A stretch of DNA of 64,000 nt, from the NCBI GenBank assembly GCA_007449985.2, contig VIIQ02000743.1:335260-399259 (forward strand), in the 5' to 3' direction. The stretch's first letter is position 1. Every line of letters starts with the position of its first letter. This document shows, piece after piece, positions 45,700 to 57,521 of the stretch. Below the pieces are notes generated by a model. That model was given only the letters and a program-made list of their open reading frames with translations. It made no database searches and was not told where the DNA came from. Made by a program: the position numbers and the translations under genes. Origin of the DNA: Desmodesmus armatus. Lineage: Eukaryota > Chlorophyta > Chlorophyceae > Sphaeropleales > Scenedesmaceae.

Positions 45700-47367
45700 T
45701 CGCATTGGTGTTTGGATGCTGCCCGTGTGTGTGGCTGTTTGTCGGGCGGATCCAAGACCCCTTGTGGGTGATTCCTGACGATCTGTGCTGATCAGGTAGA
45801 GGTGCAGATGCAGGATGCAGCAAGGGCCGAAGGCCTGCAGGTGCAGCGTTGCAGTGGATGCAGCGGCTGGTGGCAGCGCAGTTCACAGCCCCCCTGGCAC
45901 CAGTCCCTTAGCTGAGGCTGTGTGGAGCCGTTCCAGAGACAGAGGCCTTGGGCGTTTTGCGTGTTGTGCTCATGCACAAAGTCCACTTTGCTTTGTCCAT
46001 GGTGCCGCATGCTTGCCAAGCACTAGGGTTTTGGGTTGAGGGTTTTAGGGTCTGAATCCTAAACTAGTGTGTGCTCAAGACTCCCCTTAGAGTCCACAGA
46101 GGCAGCCAGGGGGTTGTGTGCTGGCAGCAGGCAGGGCAACTTGAGTACCGGTCAGACTTCGGAAGTGTGTGACTGAGCATTTGCAATTATAGCATCGGGG
46201 GGGGGGGGCTAAAGTTGTATGGACTGCTTGCCATCCCTTATGTGGGTATGTTCATAGCGGTGGTACATTCGGGAGGGGGGAAGGTTGCTATTCAGCGGCT
46301 GCACGCTGACTATATTGCAGTGGGAACTTCCCATGTGTCATGTTGTAACGTTACTCATTAGGTGGGGCTGTTTGGGGCTGAACGGCAACACAACACTTGC
46401 AGAAACTGGGTCCGTAGGTAGGTAGGCAGGTTTCCAGGCTGTGGAGGGGGTTTTGGGTGGCATGCAAGGCCACCAGATACTTGCCCATGAATTCAGATAG
46501 GGATGTTGTAAGGCAGCACTGTAGCCGCTACAGCCTCAAGGGTCGAGGCAGCTGCAAGGTGCTGTTAGTGCAGTCTGTGATCACTGCGTTTGTTTTGCTT
46601 GGCTTGTCTCTGGGATAGCGCTGTGAATGCATGTTGTGGCTGTTTGTAACAGGTGTAACAGGTGGCCCCGTGTAATTACAATTATAATTGCCGCATGTTG
46701 CCCGTGTGCGGAGTACTTACAATGGTCATACCTCTCGAACCGTTGGGGAATTTGTCTTGCAACCATGCTGTGCTTTGTAAGTCTTTTTGCGATGCCACAT
46801 GATGTGAGCAGTGGAACGCCAGAAGCAATGCAGCAGCAGCTGCCACCTGCATTTTCTCTACTTATTGCGTAATCAGGACGCTTGCTTGTGTGGCTTGCGT
46901 GCTGAACACACTGCACTCATCAGGCAACGTCATGGTCAATACCGCTCTGTTTTCCAGCGTCAAAAGACATTCTACATGTGCATTCTGCAGAAGAGATGTA
47001 CCAATCTGTACACCAATGGACTGGTACACACATATCACATAGAGGTTCAAGCACAGACATGTGCAACCCCATAGTAACCTGACACCACAACACAATTGCA
47101 AGTGCCGCGGCGGCTTGACAGGCCAGCCCAATACCCAGCAACTTCATGCCATTGGCTTATGCTGGCCCCTTGCAGTTTCATACACACACTGCCATTGATG
47201 CACTCCACGGCATACACACACTGCCGTCGATGCACTCCACGGCAGTGTGCCTTTACATGTCCAGGTGATTTATTTTACGGGATGCTGTAGACCCGTTGGG
47301 ATCGCATGCATGTGTTACAGCATGTCTAATCCAGACTAACACACCCACATAAGAAGTTATGCCACTT
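45700..47367. other. Convergent 3' region with several TGTAA signals
   Basis: TG-rich on plus to about 46690, then CA-rich, so two convergent 3' UTRs probably meet there. TGTAA on plus occurs near 46344, 46507 and three times within 46640-46675. A 32-bp direct duplication (CACTGCCATTGATGCACTCC) lies at 47181-47244. No exon supported. Confidence 0.45.
47315..47319 (-). terminator. Polyadenylation signal TGTAA
   Basis: TGTAA on minus 49 nt past the GT90 stop; a second at about 47253-47257. Confidence 0.4.
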
Positions 47368-48713
47368 TCAAGCATCCCCGCCAGCGAGCGACAGTAGCGC
47401 ATCTTCCAACCCGGACCCGGGACCAGACAGCACCGCTCCCGCCAGCTGCTGCTCCTGCTCCGCCGCTGCTTCTTCCCCCGCCAACGTCGCAACAGCATCA
47501 AGCCGAGCCTGGACGACCGGATCCTCGAGAAACTCCTCTGCTGTCCGGTTTTTGGCGGGAAAGTCCGTGGCCCGCTTCGTCGCCGCCAGGGTTTTCAATA
47601 AAACCTCCATCTGGCTGCCGGTACTGGCGGACTTCATCATGTAATCGTCCATGTCTGTGATCAGGCTGCGGTACGCGAGCAGCACGTACTTCCAGTACAT
47701 GACACGTGCGGGGCGAGTCACGTACCGCATGGCGAAGCCGTTAGCGTTCTTGATGATGTGTTGAACTTGTGCCTCGTGCTGTCGGGCCCAATTTATTCGC
47801 GGCATGAGATCGTGCTCCGAGTGCTTCAGGACAGGGACAAAATGGTGGAAGGGCCGCAGGGACCGGTAGTAGTGCTCGATCTGGTTTGACTCTTGTTTGA
47901 GCACGAGGCTGTTTGTTGCCAGGAGGTGCCCCAAGCGGTAGGCTGCAGAGTGACCATCCAGATTCAAAAGGTACCTGCATAAGCAGTACAGCAGCAGCAG
48001 CAGCAGCTAAACGAAAGGGCGCATGTAGGCATCTTTTGAAGGTCAGGCAAATGACCTTGGATACGTCATTTTTTCTTTGGCACCGCAACCCCACAGCGCT
48101 GGCCGGCACCACTTGGTATGCACACCAGCAAATGTTGACGTCCTGGTAACCTGCTCTCCCACAACATGCCTCCTGCAGGGCACTCACTTGTACTTCGGCA
48201 GGTCTGTCATGGGCACCTTTGTCAGCAGCGGCAGGCTGCCGTGTCCGTCCCTCAGCACTGGGTCAGCCGCCACCTGGTCTGGCCTGTCATACGGCTCAAT
48301 GATGCCCGCGTCAAGGTCCTGCAGACACATGCATTCACTTCAAAGTAATCAGATATCAGAAAAGAAGTCATACTATTCAACGGTAGGGCTTGATGAGGTC
48401 TGCATCAAGGTCCTGCAGATACTTGGCGTCTTGCATGATCAATGTTTGGATAAATGGAGTAAAGTCAATGATTGAGTGTCAAAATTGGAGCTTCCTACTA
48501 ACAGTGCCCACCATCCATACTGTATGCGGGATGTTACCACCATTCAGGACCTGCAGACACATGATTGCAACTGCTTCACACCCTCATAAACTTCTATTCT
48601 GCAAGTAATGTGTATGTTTGTACCTGTGTGTTGTTGATTTGCGCCATGCGTGACACCCAGCTCCTGGCACAGGCTGGTGGGAAGGGCATGTTGCCACAGC
48701 TTGGCACACCCCT

Positions 48714-48792
<79 letters not shown>

Positions 48793-49382
48793 CATCAACA
48801 CATCTGCGCGTCGAATGTTGCAGTGAGAGCTGTCTGCTGGTACGCCACCCCACGAGCCAGCAGGTGCAGTTCATGTTGAGTTTTCAGCTGGAGCAATGAA
48901 CCTTCGCGAGTGACGTGTTTCCTTTGTTTGAGTGTGGCTGTGTGGCACATGTGTGTGGATTATGCCCTATGAGCCTAGTTTGGCTCCAGAAAGGCGATCA
49001 GGCGTGGCCCTGACCCAGTTTAGTAGTAGTAGTAGTAGTGATGGAGGTGCACATGCATGAATGCAGCCATAGTGAGCATCATACAGGCATACAAGCTGCT
49101 ATGTCACAGTGTGCACCACAGCAATACTAAGCAGCCTGCAGTGCGGGCAGCATCACCCTACTACAGGGTAGCTGCTGTTTTCTCTCACATGGATTGCTCT
49201 AGAGCAGGGTTGGCAGATCTGCCAACCCTGTAACAGTGTCAGTTACTGTGTCAGCTCACCTGAAGAATGCTTTGTCCAACTTATCGTTCCATGGCAGTGT
49301 CCAGTGTGTCACATTGGCGTCACTCCCCCGCAAGACAGCAACCTCCCATGCAAGGCAAGCTACCGGCCCGGGGTGCACCCGG

Positions 49383-49413
<31 letters not shown>

Positions 49414-52400
49414 GTGTCAGCCCACCTGAAGAATGCTTTGTCAAGCTTATCGTTCCATGGCAGTGTCCTGTGTGTCACATTGGCGTCACTGCCCCTCATG
49501 ACAGGGCCCAGCAGGTCCGCCACCCTTGTCTCCTTGGACAGGCTGATCACGGGGCAATGCAGCCCTCAGTACCTGCAGGACATACAGCACCAGCTGTTAC
49601 ATGTTGCGATCTGGTTTGACCTGTACTTGTGGTGGCACACTGCTGCATCATTGCTGTTGAGAATGATTGTCATCCTCCCTGCCTCCCCGTGCCCCCCCCC
49701 CCCCGTCGCACCCCCCCCCCTCACCCCCCCCTCCAACAAAAAGCTACCACCTCCCCACCACGTGCCTCTGAGCAGCCCCGTCTCTGAGCACACTGCTGCA
49801 TTGTTGGTGTTGAGGATGATCCAAATCATTGTCAACATCCCCCTTCTGCTGACCCCTTTCCCTACCCTTCAACTCCACTTCCCCCTGGCCCCCCTGCCCC
49901 CTTCACCTGCTTCCTTGCCCCCCCCCCCCCGCCTCTTCCTTCTGTCCCCATCCCTTTGCTCCTCGCTTGTACCTTGGAGTGTTACCTTCTCTGAGCACAT
50001 CGTTGCATCGTTGCTGTTGATGGTGATTGTCCTCCCCCGCTCTTCCCCCTGCCCCGTCCTTGGGCCCCCCTGTCTCTCCCCCCCCCCCCCTGCATTTTTG
50101 GTCCTTTGTTGATGGTGATTGCTTTCGCACTCCCCTGCCCTCCCCCCTCTTTTGCGTACCACTCCCCTCCACAGCACAGCAGTGCTGCTCTTGATGGTGA
50201 CCCCCCCCCCCCCCCCGCTTCTTCCTTGGCCCCCTGGCCCTCCCCCCTCCCTCCCCCCCCCCCCCCCCCCTGTACCTCTGAGTGCTGCCTCCTCTGAGCA
50301 CAGCGCTCCATCGTTGGTGTTGAGTATGAAGAGCATGTCAGGCAGTGTCAGGTTGTAGACGTGCACAGCATCAGCCATGGCATCAACAAAAGCTGACAGC
50401 TGCGGTCACACCTGTGACACAGCACAGCACACAGCACAGCACGGCACAGCACAGCATGTCAGGCAGGGTCAGGTTGTAGACGTGCACAGCATCAGCCATG
50501 GCATCAACAAAAGCTGACAGCTGAGGGTCACACCTGTCACACAGCACAGCACACAGCACAGCACAGCATGCCAGACATGGCATGATATGACATGACATAA
50601 CATGTACATTGTCGTGCTAACACATGCATCATATAAAAAATACATGGTATGTCTGATTACAAGCACCAGTTCCCAACCATCCCCCCCCCCACTCACTCAT
50701 CATCACACTTGAATTGCTTTGGTCCCGGTGGCATCAAGGGGAGCGAAGGCGGTTGCCCCTCAGCTCTACTAGACGTGTAGTGCTGGGCAACATGAGGGGT
50801 GGCTGCGGGCCATGTCTAAGATCAAATGCCAAACAAACCACCCGATGTTCTTGCTTTGGCTTGTCATCCAAAGCTGCTAGCACCGTCTTGCACCCCCCCC
50901 CCCCCCCCCCGAACCCCCCACCCCACCCCACCCCCGCCCCCCGGAACCCCCCCTCCCCCTCCCCACTCACTCATCATCACACTTAAACTGCTTTGGTCCC
51001 GGTGGCATCAAAGGGAAGCGCAGTCTGTTGCCCCTCAGCTCTACTAAGCGTGTGGTGCTGGGCAACATGAGGGGGTGGCTGCGGGCCATGTCCAGTATAT
51101 CTTGCACGTTGATCTGCCGCTGCATTTGGAGCTGCCAGAACGACACATCTGGCTCAAGATTGTCCCTGCAACCAACAAGCAGTAATGACAGAATGCATGT
51201 TAGCATGCATGCATTTGTATGTTATAAAATGTCAGTGGTGTGGTCGATGCATCTTGCACATTTGCTTGCCGCTGCATCTGCACCTGCCACGAGCCATCTT
51301 CGAATTCATGAATTCATATTGTCCCTGCAACCAGCATGAGTGATGATAGGAGCCCAAGCCAGGAGCCTTCGACCATGGCTACTACCCCCCCCCCCCCCCC
51401 TACCCCGGCGTCAACCTTGGCTACTGCCCCCCCCCCCCCCCCAGCGGTCGGCTTTGCCCTGGGAGTAGAACATGTTGATGCAGACAACCAAACTCCCTAC
51501 CACAGGACTCCCTCACCTGACAAAATTATATTTAAATAGACAATAGATGTGAGTTTGAGCGTGTACACATGTCCCAGGGCTGTGGCAGCTGCAGCTGCTG
51601 CAGCAGAAAGGAGTGCACCCAGATGCTCCACCATGCACCTCATTCTGCATCTTTTGGCGCTTACAGTACTCAGGCCAGGAGCCTCAGCGGCCAACAGCTG
51701 CTATCACCCCCTCCCCCCTTCCCCCTCCCGCCCCTCTGGCCTCCCTACATCCTCTCTAGCACCTGGCATCCTCAACTCTCACCTGACAATGGATGTGAGG
51801 TTTATTGTGTCCCAGGGTTGTGGCAGCTCCAGCTGCAGCAGAGGGGAGTGAAGCTGCACCACCCATGCACTTCATACTGCAACTTTTCGGCCTTACAGAG
51901 CTTGCACCAAGAGCCTCAAATCACGGCTGCCGCAGCTAGGCTAGCACCCTTTCTGACCCCTCCCCCCTTCCCGGAAACCAACACACTCATAAGTTGCTCT
52001 TCAGCGCCCAACAGCCTCACCTGATGATGGATGTGAGGTTTGTTGTGTCCCAGGGTTATGGCAGCTCCAGCTGCAGCAGAAATCTGTGGACCCAGATGCT
52101 CCAGTAGGCACTTCATTCTGCATCTATGGGCCTTGCAGTGCTTTTGTAAGGACCCTCAAATCATGGCTGCCATGTGGCACTTCCCCCCTCCCCCTCCCCC
52201 CTTTCCTGCTCCCTTTTCCCCCCGAAACGACACACCCAACAATGCCTGAACACCCCCCCCCCCCACCTGACAATGGAGGTGAGGTTTATTGTGTCCCAGG
52301 GTTGTGGCAGCTCCAGCTGCAGCAGAGGGGAGTGAACCCAAGTACGTGTGGCATTGTGGCGCACCACGCGGTGGTGGTGCCGCCTGTGGGTTTACAGTCG

Positions 52401-53282
52401 GAGGGGACACACACAAAAATGTGTGTTACACACAGAGCGAGCTTGGGTGACCAATAGTGTGCCGCAAAGTTTCCCATTCAATCTGTTCTGTCCAGGTGAA
52501 AAAAATGCAAGCCAAGACAGGAAGAGACAGTGTGTACATGCATGGCGCACATTTCAATCAGGGGGCTGCACCTCAAGATGAACATGTCATGTGGTTTTAC
52601 ATAGCTGTAAAGGAAGTGTGACCCCTCACACTGGGCGCAGGTGTGCAAGAATCTGTATGTACTTGTACGTGAAGTGCGGCGCTGTAACGAGACCACCCAC
52701 ACACCTGTTGTGCAGCTGTGCCGCGTGTGCATGTCCACTGCCCGGGTGTTCTGCTGCTGCTGTTTTCAGGCTGTGTTTTAGGAGCTGTAGGTGCTGCTGT
52801 AGGGTTTTAGGCAGTGCTGTTGCAAGGCGGCCCAGAAAGGAGTGCTGGCCCTGGTGTGCCCCTGCAAAGGGATCGTCCTGTGGATCATCTGCCAGTGCTG
52901 ACAGCAGCTGCTGCTGCTGCTGCTGTGCATGTGCGATTTGCGGATCATTTTGCTGTAGCAGTTCGCGTGAACGGGATACCCCTAGCATGGGAATGGAGCA
53001 CAGCAGCAGTACACAGTGGTAGCCAGCGTGAAACAATGAAGCGAGGGTGGGCTGCAGCTGCCTTGAGTCCTGACGAGGTGTAAAAGCAATATTACAACCA
53101 CATTAAAGTGAATGCATTACTTTGCACTTCTCACCTGCCACGGCTGGCTGCACAGAGTCTCCTGCATGTTTGATGCTGCACTGCAGCAGTAAAAATGTCA
53201 CTGCCACACAGAGCAGGCTAAGCACGTAGCAGCTGGAGGGCCTGCGTTGTTTAGATGGCGCTGGGATCTCGGTGCGAGACAT
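47368..53282 (-). CDS. GT90 (CAP10-type) glycosyltransferase, type II membrane protein
   Basis: Predicted Golgi or ER glycosyltransferase of family GT90 (as in POGLUT and fungal CAP10 enzymes). Nine exons: 53135-53282, 52705-52981, 52267-52383, 50971-51165, 50276-50411, 49426-49564, 48624-48711, 48188-48318, 47368-47974. Every junction is in phase except that exon 5 lacks one base (GACCGCAG where a neighbouring copy has GACCCTCAG); restoring it gives 612 aa. The N-terminus MSRTEIPAPSKQRRPSS is followed by a membrane anchor (CYVLSLLCVAVTFLLL). Family signatures: YNLTLPDMLFILNTNDG, PVISLSKE, LPWNDKLDKAFFRG (the KAFFRG motif), CARSWVSRMAQ, KYLLNLDGHSAAYRL, SLVLKQES, EHYYRSLRPFHHFVPV, and PRINWARQHEAQVQHIIKNA. 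Donor and acceptor specificity cannot be read from sequence. Four exons have tandem partial copies in adjacent introns. Confidence 0.87.
48370..48570 (-). repeat. Decayed copies of GT90 exon 8 start
   Basis: On minus, CTGCAG followed by DLDADLIKPYR and a stop occurs near 48385-48415, and a shorter CTGCAG-led remnant near 48545. The real exon 8 (DLDAGIIEPYDRPDQ) starts at 48318. Confidence 0.7.
48715..48788. repeat. (CAG)24 run directly upstream of a splice acceptor
   Basis: Twenty-four uninterrupted CAG units on plus, that is (CTG)n on minus, ending at the CTGCAG| acceptor of GT90 exon 7 (48711). The run takes the place of a polypyrimidine tract. Not translated if exon 7 is spliced as inferred from phase. 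Confidence 0.93.
49018..49040. repeat. (TAG)n microsatellite
   Basis: Six TAG units in GT90 intron 6. Confidence 0.9.
49255..49330 (-). repeat. Copy of GT90 exon 6 3' half
   Basis: GSDANVTHWTLPWNDKLDKA with FFR and a GTGAGC donor, about 170 bp from the matching end of exon 6. Only about 70 nt of the exon are present. The two are separated by a 27-base C run. Confidence 0.85.
49640..50275 (-). repeat. Stuttered remnants of the GT90 exon 5 end
   Basis: Fragments reading like FILNTNDGALCSEE recur on minus near 49655, 49800, 50000, 50130 and 50170 (for example IILNSNDAAVC, IILNTNNAAVCSE, TINSNDATMCSE), each separated by C-rich sequence. All are degraded; the intact one is in exon 5. Confidence 0.7.
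50455..50545 (-). repeat. Copy of GT90 exon 5 5' half
   Basis: ACAG| at about 50538 followed by an in-phase CDPQLSAFVDAMADAVHVYN and LTLPDML before running into intron-like (GTGCT)n. This copy has the base missing from the main exon 5. Confidence 0.85.
50692..50835 (-). repeat. Copy of GT90 exon 4 3' part
   Basis: LMLPSTTRLVELRGNRLRSP then a one-base loss before MPPGPKQFKCDDE and a GTGAGT donor. The intact exon 4 is at 50971-51165. A third, heavily decayed copy of the exon start lies near 51240-51330. Confidence 0.85.
51540..52165 (-). repeat. Three further copies of GT90 exon 3, about 240-bp unit
   Basis: The exon (WVHSPLLQLELPQPWDTINL, TSIVR) has versions near 51786-51890 (frame intact), 52023-52130 (stop TAA in LELP*PWD) and 51540-51650 (frame lost). 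The intact, in-phase exon is 52267-52383. Confidence 0.85.
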
Positions 53283-54027
53283 TCACGTCATGCATGGCAG
53301 GCTGGTTTCCCGCGTGGCCGTCACGAGGATGTACTGCTGATGCTGTGTGTGAAGCCCTTGTTTACTGCTTAACCAATATAACAATCGTTTCGAAGCATTT
53401 CAGCTCCGTATTGATGGTAGAGTGACCGCTGCATTTGTCATCTGCACAGTTGACAGTTGTTGCAGGTGGGAGCAGCCCATTGTTCCCAGTCAGTCCGCAA
53501 TCAATGGCTGGCATGAGCTCTTCAGCTTCATAGCTACATGTGTGACATTGTTGTTGGTTTGTTTGGGTCATAAACCCAACAGAAAACCACCCCACCCTAG
53601 GGGATTTCGCTTCAAAGCACCAGCCAGCAACACACACATGCACACTGACAGCCTTGTGCCACCAGATGGAGGCTGGGATCAATATCAAAGCACGGGACTT
53701 TCCTACATCAAAATACCAGTTATAAGGCACAACACATTCATCCTCACACATCAATCCTCACACATCAAGCACCGCACTTGTAAACATTCACAGCGTCAAT
53801 GAGTGCTGCTGGGTCAATCAGTCCAGCACCACATCTGACAGTGAGGTGCCCACACTCAGCACAAAGCCCCATCCACCACACCCCGCGGCAGCTATCAGCC
53901 AACCCGCTGCAAGCTCAGCCGGCAAATCATCCACGAGCCCAACAACATGACCCGCGGGCTGGCTTTCAGGCTAGGACACAACCCTAAACAGCCTTTTGAG
54001 GGACCAAATACCTTAAGGCCTGACACC
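53283..54027. other. GT90 upstream region and 3' end of next gene
   Basis: Holds the GT90 promoter side and, near 53805-53900, a second copy of the terminal exon of the WD40 gene (ending SVGTSLSDVVLD and stop on minus). Nothing else supported. Confidence 0.4.
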
Positions 54028-54105
54028 TCAGTCCAGCACCACATCGGACAGCGAGGTGCCCACACTCAGCACAGGACTCCCATCCACCACACCCCTTGGC
54101 AGCCT
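53805..54105 (-). repeat. Two copies of a terminal exon
   Basis: On minus, GTGCTGAGTGTGGGCACCTC (LSVGTSLSDVVLD, stop) occurs at about 54028-54095 and 53818-53890, spacing about 210 bp, with shared flanks. Confidence 0.8.
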
Positions 54106-54204
54106 GCTGCAGCCAGCTATCCCTGCCGCTGCAGCACCCCCCGGGCTCAACCGCACACCACACACAACACACTGAGGCACAACCGCAACACCACACACCT
54201 CCTC

Positions 54205-54237
<33 letters not shown>

Positions 54238-56471
54238 CTGCTGCTGCTCACTCCCCGGCGGTGATGCTGGCAGCAGCAGAGCCCTGCAAGGCAGGCTGGC
54301 ATACCTCCTGCCGCAGCTGCTGCACCCCCACGGCAACCCCACCCCACCCCCCCCCCACCCCCACACAGCTGCAAGCTAGCAGAGCACCTCGGCCACGACA
54401 CCACCCCCCCTTCCCCCTCCCCACCTCCTCCCGCTGCTGACAAGGACACCCGTGCCCACCCCGCTGCTTCCACCGCCTCCCCTGACACCCCCCCACCCCC
54501 GCAAACCCCCCACCCCACCCCCCGGGGTCTAGAGGGTTCAACTCCCTGGGGGGAAGCGCCTCCCCAGCTTCTAATGACAGCAGCGGCGGCTCCATCCTGT
54601 ACCGGGAATACACTGCTGCTGATGCCGTCATCAAGCTCTCTGCATTCAGGGCCGGGTGGTGAAGGTTCAGCATCACCCAGTCAGCCATCAACACCTCACT
54701 CAGTGGGAACGAACCCGGCCCAGGCGCTGCTGCTGCTGCTGCTGCTGCTGCCGGGGCGGCGGCTGCAGCGGCGGCTGCGGCGGCTGCAGCACCTGCGGAG
54801 GAAGAGGGTTGGGGTCGCCCCCGAGACAGGACAGCGGCAGCAGCGGCGGCTGCGTCCGCCTCAATGTCCCCTAGCTTCGGCAGCACCAGCTGCTGCTGCT
54901 GCTGCTGTACAAAGCCCCATTGCTGTACCGCCACCTCCCCTGCCTCCTTAGGGTCTAGGCAGTGCCCTAAACCCCGCTGCAGGCTGTACCACACGTGACG
55001 CTGCAGCAATTCAAACTCCCACAGCGACAGCTGCTGCCGCAACTGCCCCACAGCAAGCCCCACTGGACCCCCCGCTGCTGCTGCTGCTGCTGCTGCATCG
55101 GCCCCATCTGACCCCAGCCCTGCCAACGCTACAGCCGCCGTCCCATCCTGCCACAGCCGCAGTAGCGGTGCCCTAAGTAACACGCAAGCTGCAGGCCCCG
55201 CCAGGCAGCTGCAGGTACCCCCGGCATATAGACAGCACCACTGCTGCTGCTGCTGCTGTCCTGAACCCCCTCGCCTTCACCACCACCCGCTGCTGCTGCT
55301 GCTGCTGCTGATCTGGCGGTGTCAAAGGGATGAGTCAGCACCTGAACAGCACCCTGCAGCAGCAGCTGCTGCTGCTCAAACAGCCGCTGCTCTTTCGCCA
55401 GCATCTTATGCACAATGTCATCCCGTGAGTCAGACATCAAAGCAGCAGCAGCAGCCGCAGCAGCCACATTGTCCCCGCCGTCGCCAGCCGCGGCAGCCGC
55501 GGCAGCCGCCGCCCGCTGCTGCTGCTGCTCGAGGCGCTCACGGGCCCCTAGGCCCTGCCACCCTGCGCGAGCTACAGCGGCTGCCACATCCCAAGCAGCA
55601 GCAGCAGAGGCCAGGCCGGCTGCTAGACCTGTACCCTGGCCCTGTCAAAACAACAGCAGCAGCAGCAGCAGCACAGCAGCATGACGACAGTAAGTCAGTA
55701 ACAGGGGAGACAACCTCAAACCGTGGCCCCGACATACCGTTAGAAGAAGACCCTCGATGCACACATGCAGTAAACAGGTAGAAGGGCTAGGCTAGGAAGG
55801 TGTAGGGGGGGAATCGCAAATCGCAAGCTCTCTGCTGCCATGCCTTCCAAGCGCCATCAACCTGAACAGGTGCTGAATGCTGCTACTGCTGCTTCCGTTG
55901 CTAGCTGTGAGGGCTGCACAACTAGCCTTCAGAGCTACCCTGACCGACGCAACAAACTCACCTTTTACGAGCCTTGCGCACTTAAAACCAGCAGCAGACA
56001 TGAGAACTACCTGAGTCAATCTGCCTTTTCAAATATGGCGCTGTTGACTGTTTGTATGACTGAACAGGTCGAAGCCTCATTGGCTCGCTACAAGATGGTC
56101 AGGTCCTTGCTTCCATATCCAGCAGCAACAGCAATAGTGACAGTAAAGTAACAGTAAAGTAACAATAAAAGTAACAGCAAAACCACAGTGACAGCAAAGT
56201 GGTCCTACCTGCCACATCAGCGCCGGCAGCAGCCGCTGAGTCAGCACCACCTTCAGACGATCCACGTGACTGCTGCTGCTGCCGCTGCCGATGGCAGCAC
56301 TAGTGGCAGCAGCAGTGGCAGCAGTGGCAGCAGTGGCAGCAGTGGCGTTGCTGCTTGCTCCTGGTCCGTAGGGTGTGTAGAGCTGCAGGGCGCCAGACAT
56401 TGAGCGCTCCCAGGCATTGGACACGAGCTTGGCACCTGACTTGGGGTCACCTCCGTCCGCAACACTGCCCT

Positions 56472-56502
<31 letters not shown>

Positions 56503-56515
56503 TCAGATAGCCTAT

Positions 56516-56554
<39 letters not shown>

Positions 56555-57212
56555 CTGCCAAGACTGCTTTTTTACACTATGTAGCCTGCAGCCAAACAGT
56601 GATTCTCGCACTTGCTCCCAACCCCAATCACCACTGAACCCCCTTCGCCACCCCTGGGCCATCCTTGCCACAGCAACCACCACCCCATTGCCAACCCCAT
56701 TGCACCACCCAACCAACCAGCACCCCTCCCCCCCAAAAGAAAACGACTCCCGTTGTCTCACTGTGGCTGTGTGCCAGTCCCTTGCTGCCGCCATGACCAG
56801 CCTGCTGCCACTGTCTGCCCAGCCACACACGGGACACCCTCACCCCCTACAACCTCACCCTCGCCACAACCCCATGACCACCTCAGTCTTACCCCCCTCC
56901 CAAACCCCCATGACTGCCCCCCCCCCCACCGTAGCTGTGTGCCATCTCTCGCTGCCGCCATGACCAGCCTGCTGCCACTGCCTGCTAGGCCACACACGGG
57001 GGCACCTCAACCCCCCCAACCACCCTCGCCACTACCGCAACCCCCCCCCCCTACCGTTGCTGTGTGCCAGTCCCTCGCTGCTGCCATGACCAGCCTGCTG
57101 CCACTACCCGCCAGGCCACACACGGGGCCGAGGCTCTTGCTGCAGGGCTGAGGGCCATGGACAGGGCAGGACGCTTCCACTGACGGTTGAAACGAGTCAG
57201 GGGGTACGCAGC

Positions 57213-57270
<58 letters not shown>

Positions 57271-57436
57271 GCAGCAGCAGCAGCAGCAGAGCAGCAGCAG
57301 AGCAGCAGCAGAGCAGCAGCAGCAGCAGCAGAGCCGCAGCAGCAGCAGAGCCGCAGCAGCAGCAGCAGAGCAGCAGCAGAGCAGCAGCAGAGCAGCAGCA
57401 GAGCAGCAGCAGCAGCAGCAGAGCCGCAGCAGCAGC

Positions 57437-57521
<85 letters not shown>

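Noticed and set aside
48584..48874. Poly-Ala frame through the CAG run as GT90 coding sequence
   Set aside because: Only the frame starting at the CTGCAG acceptor keeps phase with exons 6 and 8 and gives KAFFRG followed by the Cys-containing GT90 segment.
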